A stretch of 5,669 nt of DNA from Actinomycetes bacterium (GCA_023425615.1 JAFACJ010000344.1:1-5669), one strand, 5' to 3'; positions 1-5,494 are shown, counted from the first letter of the stretch. Notes: a model not told the origin generated them from the sequence alone. A program made the numbers and translations.

Positions 1-1
1 G

Positions 2-415
2 CTCGGCCCTGTGCTCACCGAGGACCTGTGCGTGCCGCGCTCGTCGGTCCCGGCGATGCTCGCCCGGATCGAGGAGATCGGCGTCCGCCACGGCGTGCGG
101 ATCGCGACCATCGCCCACGCCGGCGACGGCAACCTGCATCCGCTGCTCATCACACCGGCCGGTGACGAAGCCGCCCGTGCCGCGGCCCAGACCGCCTTCG
201 AAGAGATGATCATCGCGGCGGTCGAGCTGCGCGGGACGGTCACCGGCGAGCACGGCATCGGCCTCCTCAAGCGCCGGGGCATGCAGCGGGAGCTGCCGCT
301 GGGCGTCCGTGCCATGCAGCGGGCGGTCAAGCGGGCACTCGACCCCCTCGATCTGTTCAACCCCGGCAAGGTCATCGGCGACGATCCCGAACTGGAGGGC
401 TGGAACGCCCCGTGA
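2..415 (+). CDS. GlcD-type FAD-linked oxidase, C-terminal part (5' end outside window)
   Basis: This is the last ~137 codons of an FAD-dependent 2-hydroxyacid oxidase/dehydrogenase of the GlcD/D-lactate dehydrogenase type. The reading frame is open from base 2, so the GTG at 11 is internal and the true start lies upstream of the window. Counting from that GTG, the hallmarks of the FAD-oxidase C-terminal domain are AHAGDGNLHP (35-44), GEHGIGLLKR (79-88) and DPLDLFNPGK (111-120). The His and Glu residues in these motifs belong to the active-site and metal/substrate region of this family. Family members oxidise a 2-hydroxy acid such as glycolate or D-lactate to the 2-oxo acid, passing electrons via FAD; they act in the cytosol or at the inner face of the membrane. 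The substrate cannot be told from this fragment. The gene converges on the FBP gene with 31 bases between the stop codons. Confidence 0.93.
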   Translation, partial: LGPVLTEDLCVPRSSVPAMLARIEEIGVRHGVRIATIAHAGDGNLHPLLITPAGDEAARAAAQTAFEEMIIAAVELRGTVTGEHGIGLLKRRGMQRELPLGVRAMQRAVKRALDPLDLFNPGKVIGDDPELEGWNAP

Positions 416-457
416 TCACCGCGGCCGGCGCGTCATCCTGAGCGGCTCACGCGGTGA
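416..457. terminator. Hairpin between convergent oxidase and FBP genes
   Basis: TCACCGCG (416-423) is perfectly complementary to CGCGGTGA (450-457). The stem can extend inward with GCCG (424-427) pairing to CGGC (443-446) across a 3-base bulge, which is the FBP stop codon. There is no U-tract, which is usual for high-GC actinomycetes. It begins immediately after the oxidase stop and includes the last codons of the opposing gene, so it could stop transcription from both sides. The stem is visible; the role is inferred. Confidence 0.5.
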
Positions 458-944
458 CCTTGCTCAGGAAGGAGTCCAGGTTGGCCCGGGTGCGGGCGAC
501 TTTCTCCGCCAGGGTGAGGGTCTCCTCGACGACCCCGGCTCCCGTGGACACCTTCTTCCCGCGCGTGTAGAGGGAGCAGGCCAGGTCGGTGCACAGATAC
601 TGGCCGACGGAGTTGCCCTGGCGGCCCGCCTCGCCGGTGCGCCGGGCGGTCATCAGCGCCACGCCGCCGTTGGTGTGCGTGGTCAGGCACAGCGAGCACA
701 TGCTGCGCGCGGTGAAGCCACGCGCGGCTCCGGACGCCGCCCGCAGGGAGATCCCGATGAACCGGTCCCGGTGCTCGGCGACCAGGTAGGCGCGTTCGGG
801 TGCGCCCGGATCTCGCCATCCGAGGAAGTCGAGGTCTTCCCAGGGCAGGTCGGCGAAGTCCCTGGGCAGGCCGACGCGCTTGGCCTCGCCCTTGGAGCAG
901 TTGACGAAGGAGGTACGGATCTCGAGCTCGGTGATCTGTCTCAT
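447..944 (-). CDS. FBP-domain zinc-finger protein (EF-G-binding FusB/FBP-like)
   Basis: A 165-residue protein of the FBP family, whose C-terminal treble-clef zinc finger in Firmicute relatives (FusB/FusC, Listeria FBP) binds elongation factor EF-G. The zinc site is visible as C83-x2-C86 and C118-x4-C123, within RSMCSLCLTTH and GQYLCTDLAC. The N-terminal half (PWEDLDFLGWRDPGAPERAYLV, about residues 34-55, then the FIGISLR strand) is the pattern seen in actinobacterial members. The frame is open upstream to 1025, but ATG 944 gives the family-like N-terminus MRQITELEIR. The upstream extension (PSVVSLLYLQ...) is unlike the family and crosses the promoter island. There is no Shine-Dalgarno before ATG 944, and a candidate -10 lies 8 bases upstream, so a leaderless mRNA is likely. 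It is divergent from the TetR gene. The actual role in this host, whether EF-G rescue, fusidic-acid-like protection or something else, is inference from homology. Confidence 0.87.
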   Translation of the reverse strand: MRQITELEIRTSFVNCSKGEAKRVGLPRDFADLPWEDLDFLGWRDPGAPERAYLVAEHRDRFIGISLRAASGAARGFTARSMCSLCLTTHTNGGVALMTARRTGEAGRQGNSVGQYLCTDLACSLYTRGKKVSTGAGVVEETLTLAEKVARTRANLDSFLSKVTA

Positions 945-1006
945 GGACGGCGAGGCTAATTGCCTTAAAGGTAGTATGCAAATGATTAAAGCCTGTAAGT
1001 AGAGGA
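945..1006. promoter_or_regulatory. AT-rich divergent control region of FBP and TetR genes
   Basis: This short AT-rich island contrasts with the GC-rich surroundings and must hold promoters for both divergent genes. It contains an odd palindrome CCTTaAAGG (963-971) and a direct repeat TTAAAG (965-970 and 986-991) spaced 21 bases, two helical turns. These are candidate operator elements for the adjacent TetR protein, and binding there would cover the FBP promoter spacer. I could not find a convincing rightward -35/-10 pair for the TetR gene; TTGCCT (960-965) is the best -35. Confidence 0.4.
953..981 (-). promoter_or_regulatory. Candidate promoter of FBP gene, leaderless
   Basis: Reading leftward, -35 TTGCAT (981-976), a 17-base spacer and -10 TAGCCT (958-953, fitting the actinobacterial TANNNT) are followed by 8 bases before ATG 944. 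That distance would start the transcript at or next to the ATG, which fits the missing ribosome binding site. The -35 matches TTGACA at only three positions, so this is a prediction. Confidence 0.4.
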
Positions 1007-1018
1007 GTGACACCACGG

Positions 1019-1591
1019 ATGGCACGTGCGGGGCTGACCACGGAACGCCTGGTCCGGGCGGCGGCGGACCTGGCCGATGAGATCGGCTTCCAGAACGTGA
1101 CGGCCTCGGAACTCGCCCGCCGGTTCGGCGTCAAACCCGCCGCCCTGTACTCGCACGTCAGGGACCTTCGCGACCTCCAGGTCAGGACGGCGCTGCTGGC
1201 CCTGACCGAACTCGCCGACCGCGCCGCCGCCGCCCTGGCCGGCCGCGCGGGCAAGGACGCGCTCGTCGCCTTCGCCAACGCCTACCGCGACTACGCCAAG
1301 GAGCACCCCGGCAGGTACGCGGCGGCGCAGACCGAACTCGACCCGCTGACGACGGACGTCAGCGCGGCGGTCCGGCACTCGGAGATGACCCGCGCGATCC
1401 TACGCGGCTACGACCTGGCCGAACCCGACCAGACGGACGCCATCCGCATGCTGCACGGGACGTTCCACGGCTACGTGACCCTGGAGATGGCCGGCGGTTT
1501 CCGCCACACCCCCCGCTCGGCGGACGCCTCCTGGTCCAGGACCCTGGACGCCCTCGACGCCGTCCTCAGAAACTGGCCGCCCGCCCGCTGA
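1019..1591 (+). CDS. TetR-family transcriptional regulator, WHG-type C-terminal domain
   Basis: A 190-residue TetR-family DNA-binding protein. The helix-turn-helix spans about residues 29-48, with TASELARRFGVKPAALYSHV in the classic arrangement of helices 2 and 3. The C-terminal ligand/dimer domain carries the HGTFHGYVTLEMAGGF signature (146-161) of the TetR_C/WHG group. ATG 1019 is chosen over GTG 1007 because the GAGGAG at 1002-1007 lies at the right distance from 1019 and overlaps or abuts the GTG. It is divergent from the FBP gene, from which it is separated by 74 bases, and convergent with the MerR gene. TetR proteins usually repress a divergent neighbour and themselves until a small ligand binds, so FBP is the likely target. 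The ligand is unknown. Confidence 0.93.
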   Translation: MARAGLTTERLVRAAADLADEIGFQNVTASELARRFGVKPAALYSHVRDLRDLQVRTALLALTELADRAAAALAGRAGKDALVAFANAYRDYAKEHPGRYAAAQTELDPLTTDVSAAVRHSEMTRAILRGYDLAEPDQTDAIRMLHGTFHGYVTLEMAGGFRHTPRSADASWSRTLDALDAVLRNWPPAR

Positions 1592-1604
1592 CACCACCGC
1601 GGTG

Positions 1605-1627
1605 CCGGCGGGCGGGGCGCCCGCCGG
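1605..1627. terminator. Perfect hairpin between convergent TetR and MerR genes
   Basis: CCGGCGGGC (1605-1613) and GCCCGCCGG (1619-1627) form a perfect 9-bp GC stem with a 5-base loop in the 38-base gap between two convergent stop codons. It can act on both strands. A second palindrome, CACCGCGGTG, sits just before it (1595-1604). No U-tract follows, as is common in actinomycetes. Confidence 0.65.
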
Positions 1628-1629
1628 GA

Positions 1630-2241
1630 TCAGGCCGGGCTCTCCGGGAGGAGGCTCCTGCGGCGGCGCTGCATCTCCTCCAGTTCCTCCGGGCTGAGCG
1701 CGGCCGTCGCCTCGGCGCGGTGGCGCTGCATCTCAGCGAGTTCCTCCGGGCCGAGCCCGTCCATCATCTCCTTACGCCGGCGGGTCAGCTCCGCGAGCTG
1801 CTCGACCGTGAGCTTGCGATCCATGGCTGTCATCACCTCGATGAGTCCGACGAGTTCCTCGACCGACGGGCCGACCCCCTCGCCGTTCGGGGCCGACGCG
1901 TCGATGACGCCGATGAGGGCCGTGCGGAGCCGCCCGGCCGTGGCGATCCGCTCCTCGACCTGCGCGAGCTGCCGTTGCAGCAACTCCCGCAGATCGGTCC
2001 CCGTGCCGTCCAGGACACACCCGATCTCGGCCAGGGACAGCCCGAACCCGCGCAGCGCCAGAACCCGGTGCAGACGGCTGACGTCGTCCTGCCCGTACCA
2101 CCGCCGCCCCGCCCCGTCCCGGGCGGGCCTCAGCAGCCCGAGCCGGTCATAGTGGTGGAGCGTACGCACGGTCAATCCGGTCATCCGGGCCAGCTCGCCC
2201 ACCGGTACCCTCCGGCCGCCACCCGCGTCTGTCGGCGTCAT
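1630..2241 (-). CDS. MerR-family regulator with C-terminal tripled helix repeat
   Basis: A 203-residue MerR-family regulator, related in its N-terminal half to the TipA type. The winged helix is VGELARMTGLTVRTLHHYDR (14-33) plus the wing GLLRPARDGAGRRWYGQDD (35-53). A second helical pair (RLHRVLALRGFGLSLAEIGCVL, 56-77) and a coiled-coil dimer helix (about 84-113) follow. There is no TipAS drug-binding domain. Instead the C-terminus has three consecutive 19-residue units beginning LTVEQLAEL (144), LGPEELAEM (163) and LSPEELEEM (182), which look like charged helices. Only one Cys (C75) is present, so metal sensing of the CueR/MerR type is not supported. ATG 2241 fits a leaderless start 7 bases after a TANNNT -10. 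GTG 2247 is an alternative, 9 bases after AGGGGAGG, and would add two residues. The gene is divergent from the DUF2089/ABC operon, its most likely target besides itself. The inducer is unknown. Confidence 0.92.
   Translation of the reverse strand: MTPTDAGGGRRVPVGELARMTGLTVRTLHHYDRLGLLRPARDGAGRRWYGQDDVSRLHRVLALRGFGLSLAEIGCVLDGTGTDLRELLQRQLAQVEERIATAGRLRTALIGVIDASAPNGEGVGPSVEELVGLIEVMTAMDRKLTVEQLAELTRRRKEMMDGLGPEELAEMQRHRAEATAALSPEELEEMQRRRRSLLPESPA
1642..1812 (-). repeat. Three tandem 57-base units inside the MerR gene
   Basis: Units at 1756-1812, 1699-1755 and 1642-1698 encode residues 144-162, 163-181 and 182-200. The last two are closest: both encode (L/P)-x-EEL-x-EMQR-(H/R)-R and share stretches such as GCGCTGCATCTC on the + strand. 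The first unit is more diverged (LTVEQLAELTRRR). This is a coding repeat, consistent with stepwise tandem duplication of a helical segment. Confidence 0.65.
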
Positions 2242-2248
2242 GCACACG

Positions 2249-2279
2249 ACGCTAGATCCTCCCCTTACGTCAGGCGCAA
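2249..2279 (-). promoter_or_regulatory. MerR-type promoter/operator of the MerR gene
   Basis: Reading leftward, -35 TTGCGC (2279-2274) and -10 TAGCGT (2254-2249) are separated by 19 bases, the stretched spacing typical of promoters that MerR proteins untwist. An imperfect 17-base dyad, CCTGACGTAAGGGGAGG on the minus strand (2274-2258), fills the spacer, with five of eight positions paired and intact CCT/AGG ends. The -10 ends 7 bases before ATG 2241, implying a leaderless transcript. AGGGGAGG in the dyad could instead serve as a ribosome binding site for GTG 2247 if transcription starts further upstream. Self-regulation is inferred from position. Confidence 0.5.
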
Positions 2280-2356
2280 GCCCGCTGCTTCGGGGTTCGC
2301 CGCCCGCGACCATGCCGTCAGAAGCCTAGGGTTCTTGAAGATCGAGATTAAGAAAA

Positions 2357-2399
2357 TCAAGGTTTCATCGCTAGGACATTAGTAAACTCAAGGTATAAC
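2357..2399 (+). promoter_or_regulatory. Candidate promoter of the DUF2089-ABC operon
   Basis: The AT-rich stretch 2330-2400 upstream of the operon holds a good -10, TATAAC (2394-2399). A weak -35, AGGACA (2373-2378), lies at a short 15-base spacing, so an activator may be needed. TCAAGGT occurs twice in direct orientation (2357-2363 and 2388-2394), 31 bases apart or about three helical turns, and the second copy touches the -10. An inverted CTTGA lies at 2334-2338. Transcription from here would give a leader of about 30 bases with GAGGGGG (2426-2432) before GTG 2437. Confidence 0.42.
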
Positions 2400-2436
2400 T
2401 GAATGGCGGGCATGTCGCCGAGAGTGAGGGGGCAGG

Positions 2437-2796
2437 GTGGACTGGCAGGAACTGACGGACCTGACGCAAGGGCGGCCGTTCGTGGTCGAGAGGGTCCGCC
2501 TGGCCGACAGCGGTGTCGTGGTCGAGGGGCGGTTCGAGCCGCCGCAACTGGCTCAGCTCAGCGTCAACGACCAGGTGTTCGTCGCCGCGTTCGTACGGTC
2601 GCACGGTTCGATCAAGGAGATGGAGCGGATCTTCGGGGTGAGCTACCCGACGATCAAGTCACGGCTGAACCGGATCGCCGAGCACCTCGACTTCGTCGAC
2701 ATCGACCCCGCGCCCACCGGCGCCGAGGTCGTCGACCGCCTGCGGCGGGGAGAGATCAGCGTCCAGGAGGCACTGGCCGAATTGGAGGGATCCTGA
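2437..2796 (+). CDS. DUF2089 helix-turn-helix protein lacking the zinc ribbon
   Basis: A 119-residue DUF2089 protein, first gene of the operon. The central block (EGRFEPPQLAQLSVNDQVFVAAFVRSHGSIKEMERIFGVSYPTIKSRLNRI, residues 30-80) is the DUF2089 core. Its second half, IKEMERIFGVSYPTIKSRLN, reads as a helix-turn-helix similar to sigma region 4/LuxR types. The C-terminal GAEVVDRLRRGEISVQEALAELEG (95-118) is a SHOCT-like helical hairpin. Firmicute relatives usually start with a CxxC zinc ribbon; this protein has no cysteine, and the N-terminal 30 residues (VVERVRLADSGVVVEGRF) look like the bare beta strands of that ribbon. The start is GTG 2437, preceded by GAGGGGG. Its TGA overlaps the next ATG (TGATG). 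Transcriptional or regulatory control of this operon is a reasonable inference; direct function is not established. Confidence 0.85.
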   Translation: MDWQELTDLTQGRPFVVERVRLADSGVVVEGRFEPPQLAQLSVNDQVFVAAFVRSHGSIKEMERIFGVSYPTIKSRLNRIAEHLDFVDIDPAPTGAEVVDRLRRGEISVQEALAELEGS

Positions 2797-3056
2797 TGGT
2801 CCCGCTCCTGGTGACGGTACGCCATCGCCGTCGCGATGGCCGCCGGCGGCGGCTGTACATCCCCGTCGTGCCGGTACTGCTGGTGCTGTCACCGCTGCTG
2901 CTGCTCGCCATGGCGGCAGGACTGGTCGCGTGCCTCGCCACCCGGGTGAGCCCGGTGGGAGCGCTGCGCGGCATCGGGCAGCTGCTGTGGGCGCTGCCCG
3001 GCACCCGGATCGAGATCGAGCAGGGCCGGACGGCCGTGCTGGTAAGCGTCAGATGA
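2796..3056 (+). CDS. Small one-pass membrane protein of the operon
   Basis: An 86-residue protein I do not recognise as a named family. A strongly basic N-terminus (RHRRRDGRRRR, 9-19) is followed by one long hydrophobic helix (about 20-48). A C-terminal tail of ~38 residues ends in a likely beta hairpin (TRIEIEQGRTAVLVSVR). The basic stretch before the helix predicts an N-in, C-out orientation by the positive-inside rule. The ATG overlaps the DUF2089 stop as TGATG, and GGAGGG (2784-2789) gives a well-placed ribosome binding site inside the upstream gene. These facts and continuous operon context support a real gene despite its size. It may tether or signal to the DUF2089 and SHOCT-like proteins; that is inference. 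Confidence 0.78.
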   Translation: MVPLLVTVRHRRRDGRRRRLYIPVVPVLLVLSPLLLLAMAAGLVACLATRVSPVGALRGIGQLLWALPGTRIEIEQGRTAVLVSVR

Positions 3057-3075
3057 GCCAGAGGAGAGAACAGCG

Positions 3076-3504
3076 ATGAATGAGCAGCGCCGCCAGATCC
3101 TGCAGATGCTGGCCGAAGGCAAGATCACCGCGGACGAGGCCGAGCGGCTGATCGACGCCCTCGAACGAACACGGCACGAGTCGCCGCCGGCGGCCGAGTC
3201 ACGACCGAACCCCCGGCCCAAGTACCTGCGCGTGGTGATGAACTCGACGGACGACTCCGACGACGGGCCGACCCGGATCAACATCCGGATCCCGCTACAG
3301 CTCCTGCGCGCAGGGGTCAGGCTCGCGAGCCTCATCCCTCCGCAGGCGCTCACCAAGATCAACACGGAGCTGGACAAGTCGGGGGTGCCGATCGACCTCA
3401 CCGAGCTCAAGCCGCAGCACCTCGAGGAGCTCATCGAGCACCTCGATGAGGTCATCGTCGACCTCGACGAGCCCAACACCAAGATCCAGGTGTTCTGCGA
3501 GTGA
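3076..3504 (+). CDS. SHOCT-like domain protein (YvlB/LiaX-type N-terminus)
   Basis: A 142-residue protein. Residues 3-31 (QRRQILQMLAEGKITADEAERLIDALE) form the SHOCT-like helical hairpin found at the N-terminus of YvlB/LiaX-type envelope-stress proteins. A proline-rich linker (36-48) leads to a compact domain: strand KYLRVVMN (49-56), then INIRIPLQLLRAGVRLASLIPPQALTKIN (68-96), helix HLEELIEHL (115-123) and final strand TKIQVFC (135-141). It has no signal peptide or membrane segment, so it is probably cytosolic. ATG 3076 follows GAGGAG (3061-3066). The hairpin resembles the C-terminus of the DUF2089 protein two genes upstream, suggesting a pair. Its GTGA stop/start overlap with the ATPase gene implies coupled translation. 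Family members accompany ABC exporters or envelope stress genes; a biochemical role is not known to me. Confidence 0.85.
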   Translation: MNEQRRQILQMLAEGKITADEAERLIDALERTRHESPPAAESRPNPRPKYLRVVMNSTDDSDDGPTRINIRIPLQLLRAGVRLASLIPPQALTKINTELDKSGVPIDLTELKPQHLEELIEHLDEVIVDLDEPNTKIQVFCE

Positions 3505-4310
3505 GCAGAAACGACGCTACGCAAACCCAGGTCATCCACGTGCGGGGCCTGGAGAAGTCGTACAAGGAACTGAAGGTACTGCGCGGCGTGGACTTCGACG
3601 TGGCACGAGGCAGCATCTTCGCCCTGCTGGGCTCGAACGGGGCGGGCAAGACCACGGTCGTGAAGATCCTGGCCACGCTGCTCAAGGCCGACGCGGGAAC
3701 CGCCGGTGTCAACGGCTTCGATGTCGCCACGCAGGCCGCGGACGTGCGGGAGTCCATCAGCCTGACCGGGCAGTTCGCGGCCGTGGACGAGATCCTCACC
3801 GGGCGGGAGAACCTGGAGCTGGTCGCCCGGTTGCGGCACCTCAAGGCCCCGGGCACGATCGCGGACGAACTCCTCGATCGTTTCTCGCTGACCGACGCGG
3901 CGGCACGGAAGGTGTCGACGTACTCGGGTGGTATGCGCCGCCGCCTCGACATCGCGATGAGCCTCATCGGCGATCCGCCGGTCATGTTCCTCGACGAGCC
4001 GACGACCGGACTCGACCCCCAGGCGCGCGTCGAGGTGTGGCAGGCCGTCAAGGAACTCGCCGGGCGCGGTACGACGGTCCTGCTCACGACGCAGTACCTG
4101 GACGAGGCCGAGCACCTCGCCGACCGGATCGCGATCCTCCACGAGGGACGGATCATCGTGAACGGCACCCTCACCGAGCTCCGGCGGATGCTCCCGCCCG
4201 CCAAGGTCGAATACGTCGAGAAGCAGCCGACCCTCGATGACGTCTTCTTCGCCCTCGTCGGCGACACCGGCAAGGACCACGGCATCGGCACGACGAGTAA
4301 GGAACAGTGA
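3501..4310 (+). CDS. DrrA-like ABC exporter ATP-binding subunit
   Basis: A 269-residue ABC ATPase of the daunorubicin-resistance (DrrA) group that powers the adjacent permease by ATP hydrolysis at the inner membrane face. Visible motifs: Walker A GSNGAGKTT (44-52), Q-loop Q91, signature YSGGM (141-145), Walker B VMFLDEP (161-167, D165/E166), D-loop GLDP (170-173), and the switch position Gln198 in TTQYLDEAEHLADRI. Gln in place of the usual H-loop His is typical of DrrA proteins. The C-terminal LDDVFFALVG (245-254) corresponds to the DrrA LDEVF-type motif implicated in assembly. The start GTG 3501 overlaps the previous TGA (GTGA) and is translationally coupled. The substrate cannot be told from sequence; lipophilic drugs or lipids are the usual cargo. 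Confidence 0.95.
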   Translation: MSRNDATQTQVIHVRGLEKSYKELKVLRGVDFDVARGSIFALLGSNGAGKTTVVKILATLLKADAGTAGVNGFDVATQAADVRESISLTGQFAAVDEILTGRENLELVARLRHLKAPGTIADELLDRFSLTDAAARKVSTYSGGMRRRLDIAMSLIGDPPVMFLDEPTTGLDPQARVEVWQAVKELAGRGTTVLLTTQYLDEAEHLADRIAILHEGRIIVNGTLTELRRMLPPAKVEYVEKQPTLDDVFFALVGDTGKDHGIGTTSKEQ

Positions 4311-5071
4311 TGGCCAAGCACTTCCTCGGCGACACGGCCGTTCTGCTGAACCGCTCCCTGCGCCACATCACGCGCAGCCCGGACACCATCATCACGACCG
4401 CGGTCATGCCGATCGCTCTCATGCTGCTGTTCGTCTACGTGTTCGGCGGCGCGATCGACGCCGGGGCGGACTCATACGTGAACTACCTGCTGCCCGGAAT
4501 CCTGCTCATCACGATCGCGATGGGCATCTCCTACACCGCGTTCCGGCTCTTCACGGATCTGAAGAACGGCATCTTCGCACGATTCCAGTCCATGCCGATC
4601 GCACGGTCGAGCGTGCTGTGGGCGCACGTGCTGACCTCGGTGATCGCCAATCTGATCTCACTCGTGGTCGTCTTGGTCGTCGCCCTCCTCATGGGCTTCC
4701 GCTCAGGCGCCGGAGTACCGGCGTGGCTCGCGATCGCCGGCATCCTGACCCTGTTCACCCTCACACTGACATGGATCGCCGTCATCGCCGGCCTTGCCGC
4801 GAAGACCGTGGACGGCGCGAGCGTCGCCGCCTACCCGATCATCTTCCTGCCGTTCATCAGCTCGGCATTCGTGCCCACCGACACCATGCCCGCCCCGGTA
4901 CGCGCCTTCGCCGACAACCAGCCGGTGACGTCCATCGTCAACACGATCCGCGACCTGTTCGCACAACAGCCGGTCAGCAACGACATCTGGACCGCCCTCG
5001 CCTGGTGCCTCGGCATCCTCATCGCCGCATACGCCCTCGCCATGGCCACCTACCACCGCAAAATCGCCTAG
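4310..5071 (+). CDS. DrrB-like ABC-2 exporter permease
   Basis: A 253-residue ABC-2 membrane subunit, partner of the upstream ATPase. About six membrane segments are visible: 27-48, 57-75, 104-129, 138-162, 171-190 and 227-247. The DrrB-family signature loop FTDLKNGIFARFQSMPIARS (81-100) lies between the second and third segments and probably contacts the ATPase. SSAFVPTDTMPAPVRAFADNQPVT (184-207) is another strong family match. ATG 4310 is preferred because AAGGA (4299-4303) lies 6 bases ahead; GTG 4307 is only 3 bases from it. The ATG overlaps the ATPase TGA. This is the last gene of the operon, and its stop is 21 bases from the stop of the opposing TetR remnant. No strong terminator hairpin is visible after it. 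Confidence 0.94.
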   Translation: MAKHFLGDTAVLLNRSLRHITRSPDTIITTAVMPIALMLLFVYVFGGAIDAGADSYVNYLLPGILLITIAMGISYTAFRLFTDLKNGIFARFQSMPIARSSVLWAHVLTSVIANLISLVVVLVVALLMGFRSGAGVPAWLAIAGILTLFTLTLTWIAVIAGLAAKTVDGASVAAYPIIFLPFISSAFVPTDTMPAPVRAFADNQPVTSIVNTIRDLFAQQPVSNDIWTALAWCLGILIAAYALAMATYHRKIA

Positions 5072-5092
5072 AGACCCATCTCCTCGGACCGA

Positions 5093-5466
5093 TCAGCCAG
5101 CGATTTCGGTGGCGGGGGCCAGGAGGGCTTGGGCGACGCGGCGTGCCTGGGCGAGGAGCCGTTCGGTGGGGTGGCCTTCGGGGTCGGTGAGGCGCAGGCG
5201 GACGAGTTCATCGGCGACGGCGTGCAGAATGCGGACGCTGAGTTCGGGGTCGGCGTGGTGGCCGGTGATCTTGTAGAGGTGGGTGCGGGCGACGGCGCGG
5301 GCCTGGGTGAGGCGCTGGTGCAGTTCGGGGGGCCGCCTTCGGCGGGGAGCATGAACATCCGCCAGGTGGCGGGAGAGGCGTCGACGGCGTCAAGGAGTCC
5401 GGCCAGGGCGCCGGTGAAGGGATCCTGGCCGAGGACGTCGATGCGCTCGAACGCGATCGGCGACAG
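5093..5466 (-). pseudogene. TetR-family regulator remnant, C-terminal domain, frameshifted
   Basis: Only the ligand-binding half of a TetR protein is left. The upstream frame reads LSPIAFERIDVLGQDPFTGA and on to TWRMFMLPAEGGPP (5466-5326). The family-like continuation ELHQRLTQARAVARTHLYKI, then DPELSVRILHAVADELVRLR and a TGA at 5095-5093 is in another frame (77 codons from 5326). The frames meet at six Gs on the + strand (5327-5332); one added base restores GGPPEL, the usual join in TetR C-termini (compare PPEGxPxxLR). So a one-base loss is the simplest explanation. No helix-turn-helix is found upstream, where IS481 sequence begins. The gene faces the exporter operon tail-to-tail and may have been its repressor, which is inference. 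A sequencing error in the G-run would mimic the frameshift but would not explain the missing N-terminus. Confidence 0.68.
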
Positions 5467-5494
5467 CCGCGCACCTCGTGACCGCCGCCGTGAA

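Noticed and set aside
1007..1018. GTG 1007 as the start of the TetR gene
   Set aside because: It abuts or overlaps the only Shine-Dalgarno sequence (GAGGAG), leaving no spacing; ATG 1019 is well placed.
2403..2795. Long rightward frame upstream of and fused to the 86-residue protein
   Set aside because: Its first 131 codons are Arg/Gly-rich and overlap the DUF2089 gene, which has a recognisable fold and a good ribosome binding site. Only the part from ATG 2796 looks real.
2889..4366. Long minus-strand open frames opposite the ATPase and SHOCT-like genes
   Set aside because: They are open because of high GC third positions. They show low-complexity composition and no family motifs, while the + strand carries clear ABC motifs.
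5071..5110. Rho-independent terminator after the exporter operon
   Set aside because: Only weak stems are present (GAGA/TCTC at 5071-5082, CCGA/TCGG near 5089-5110), too short to call.
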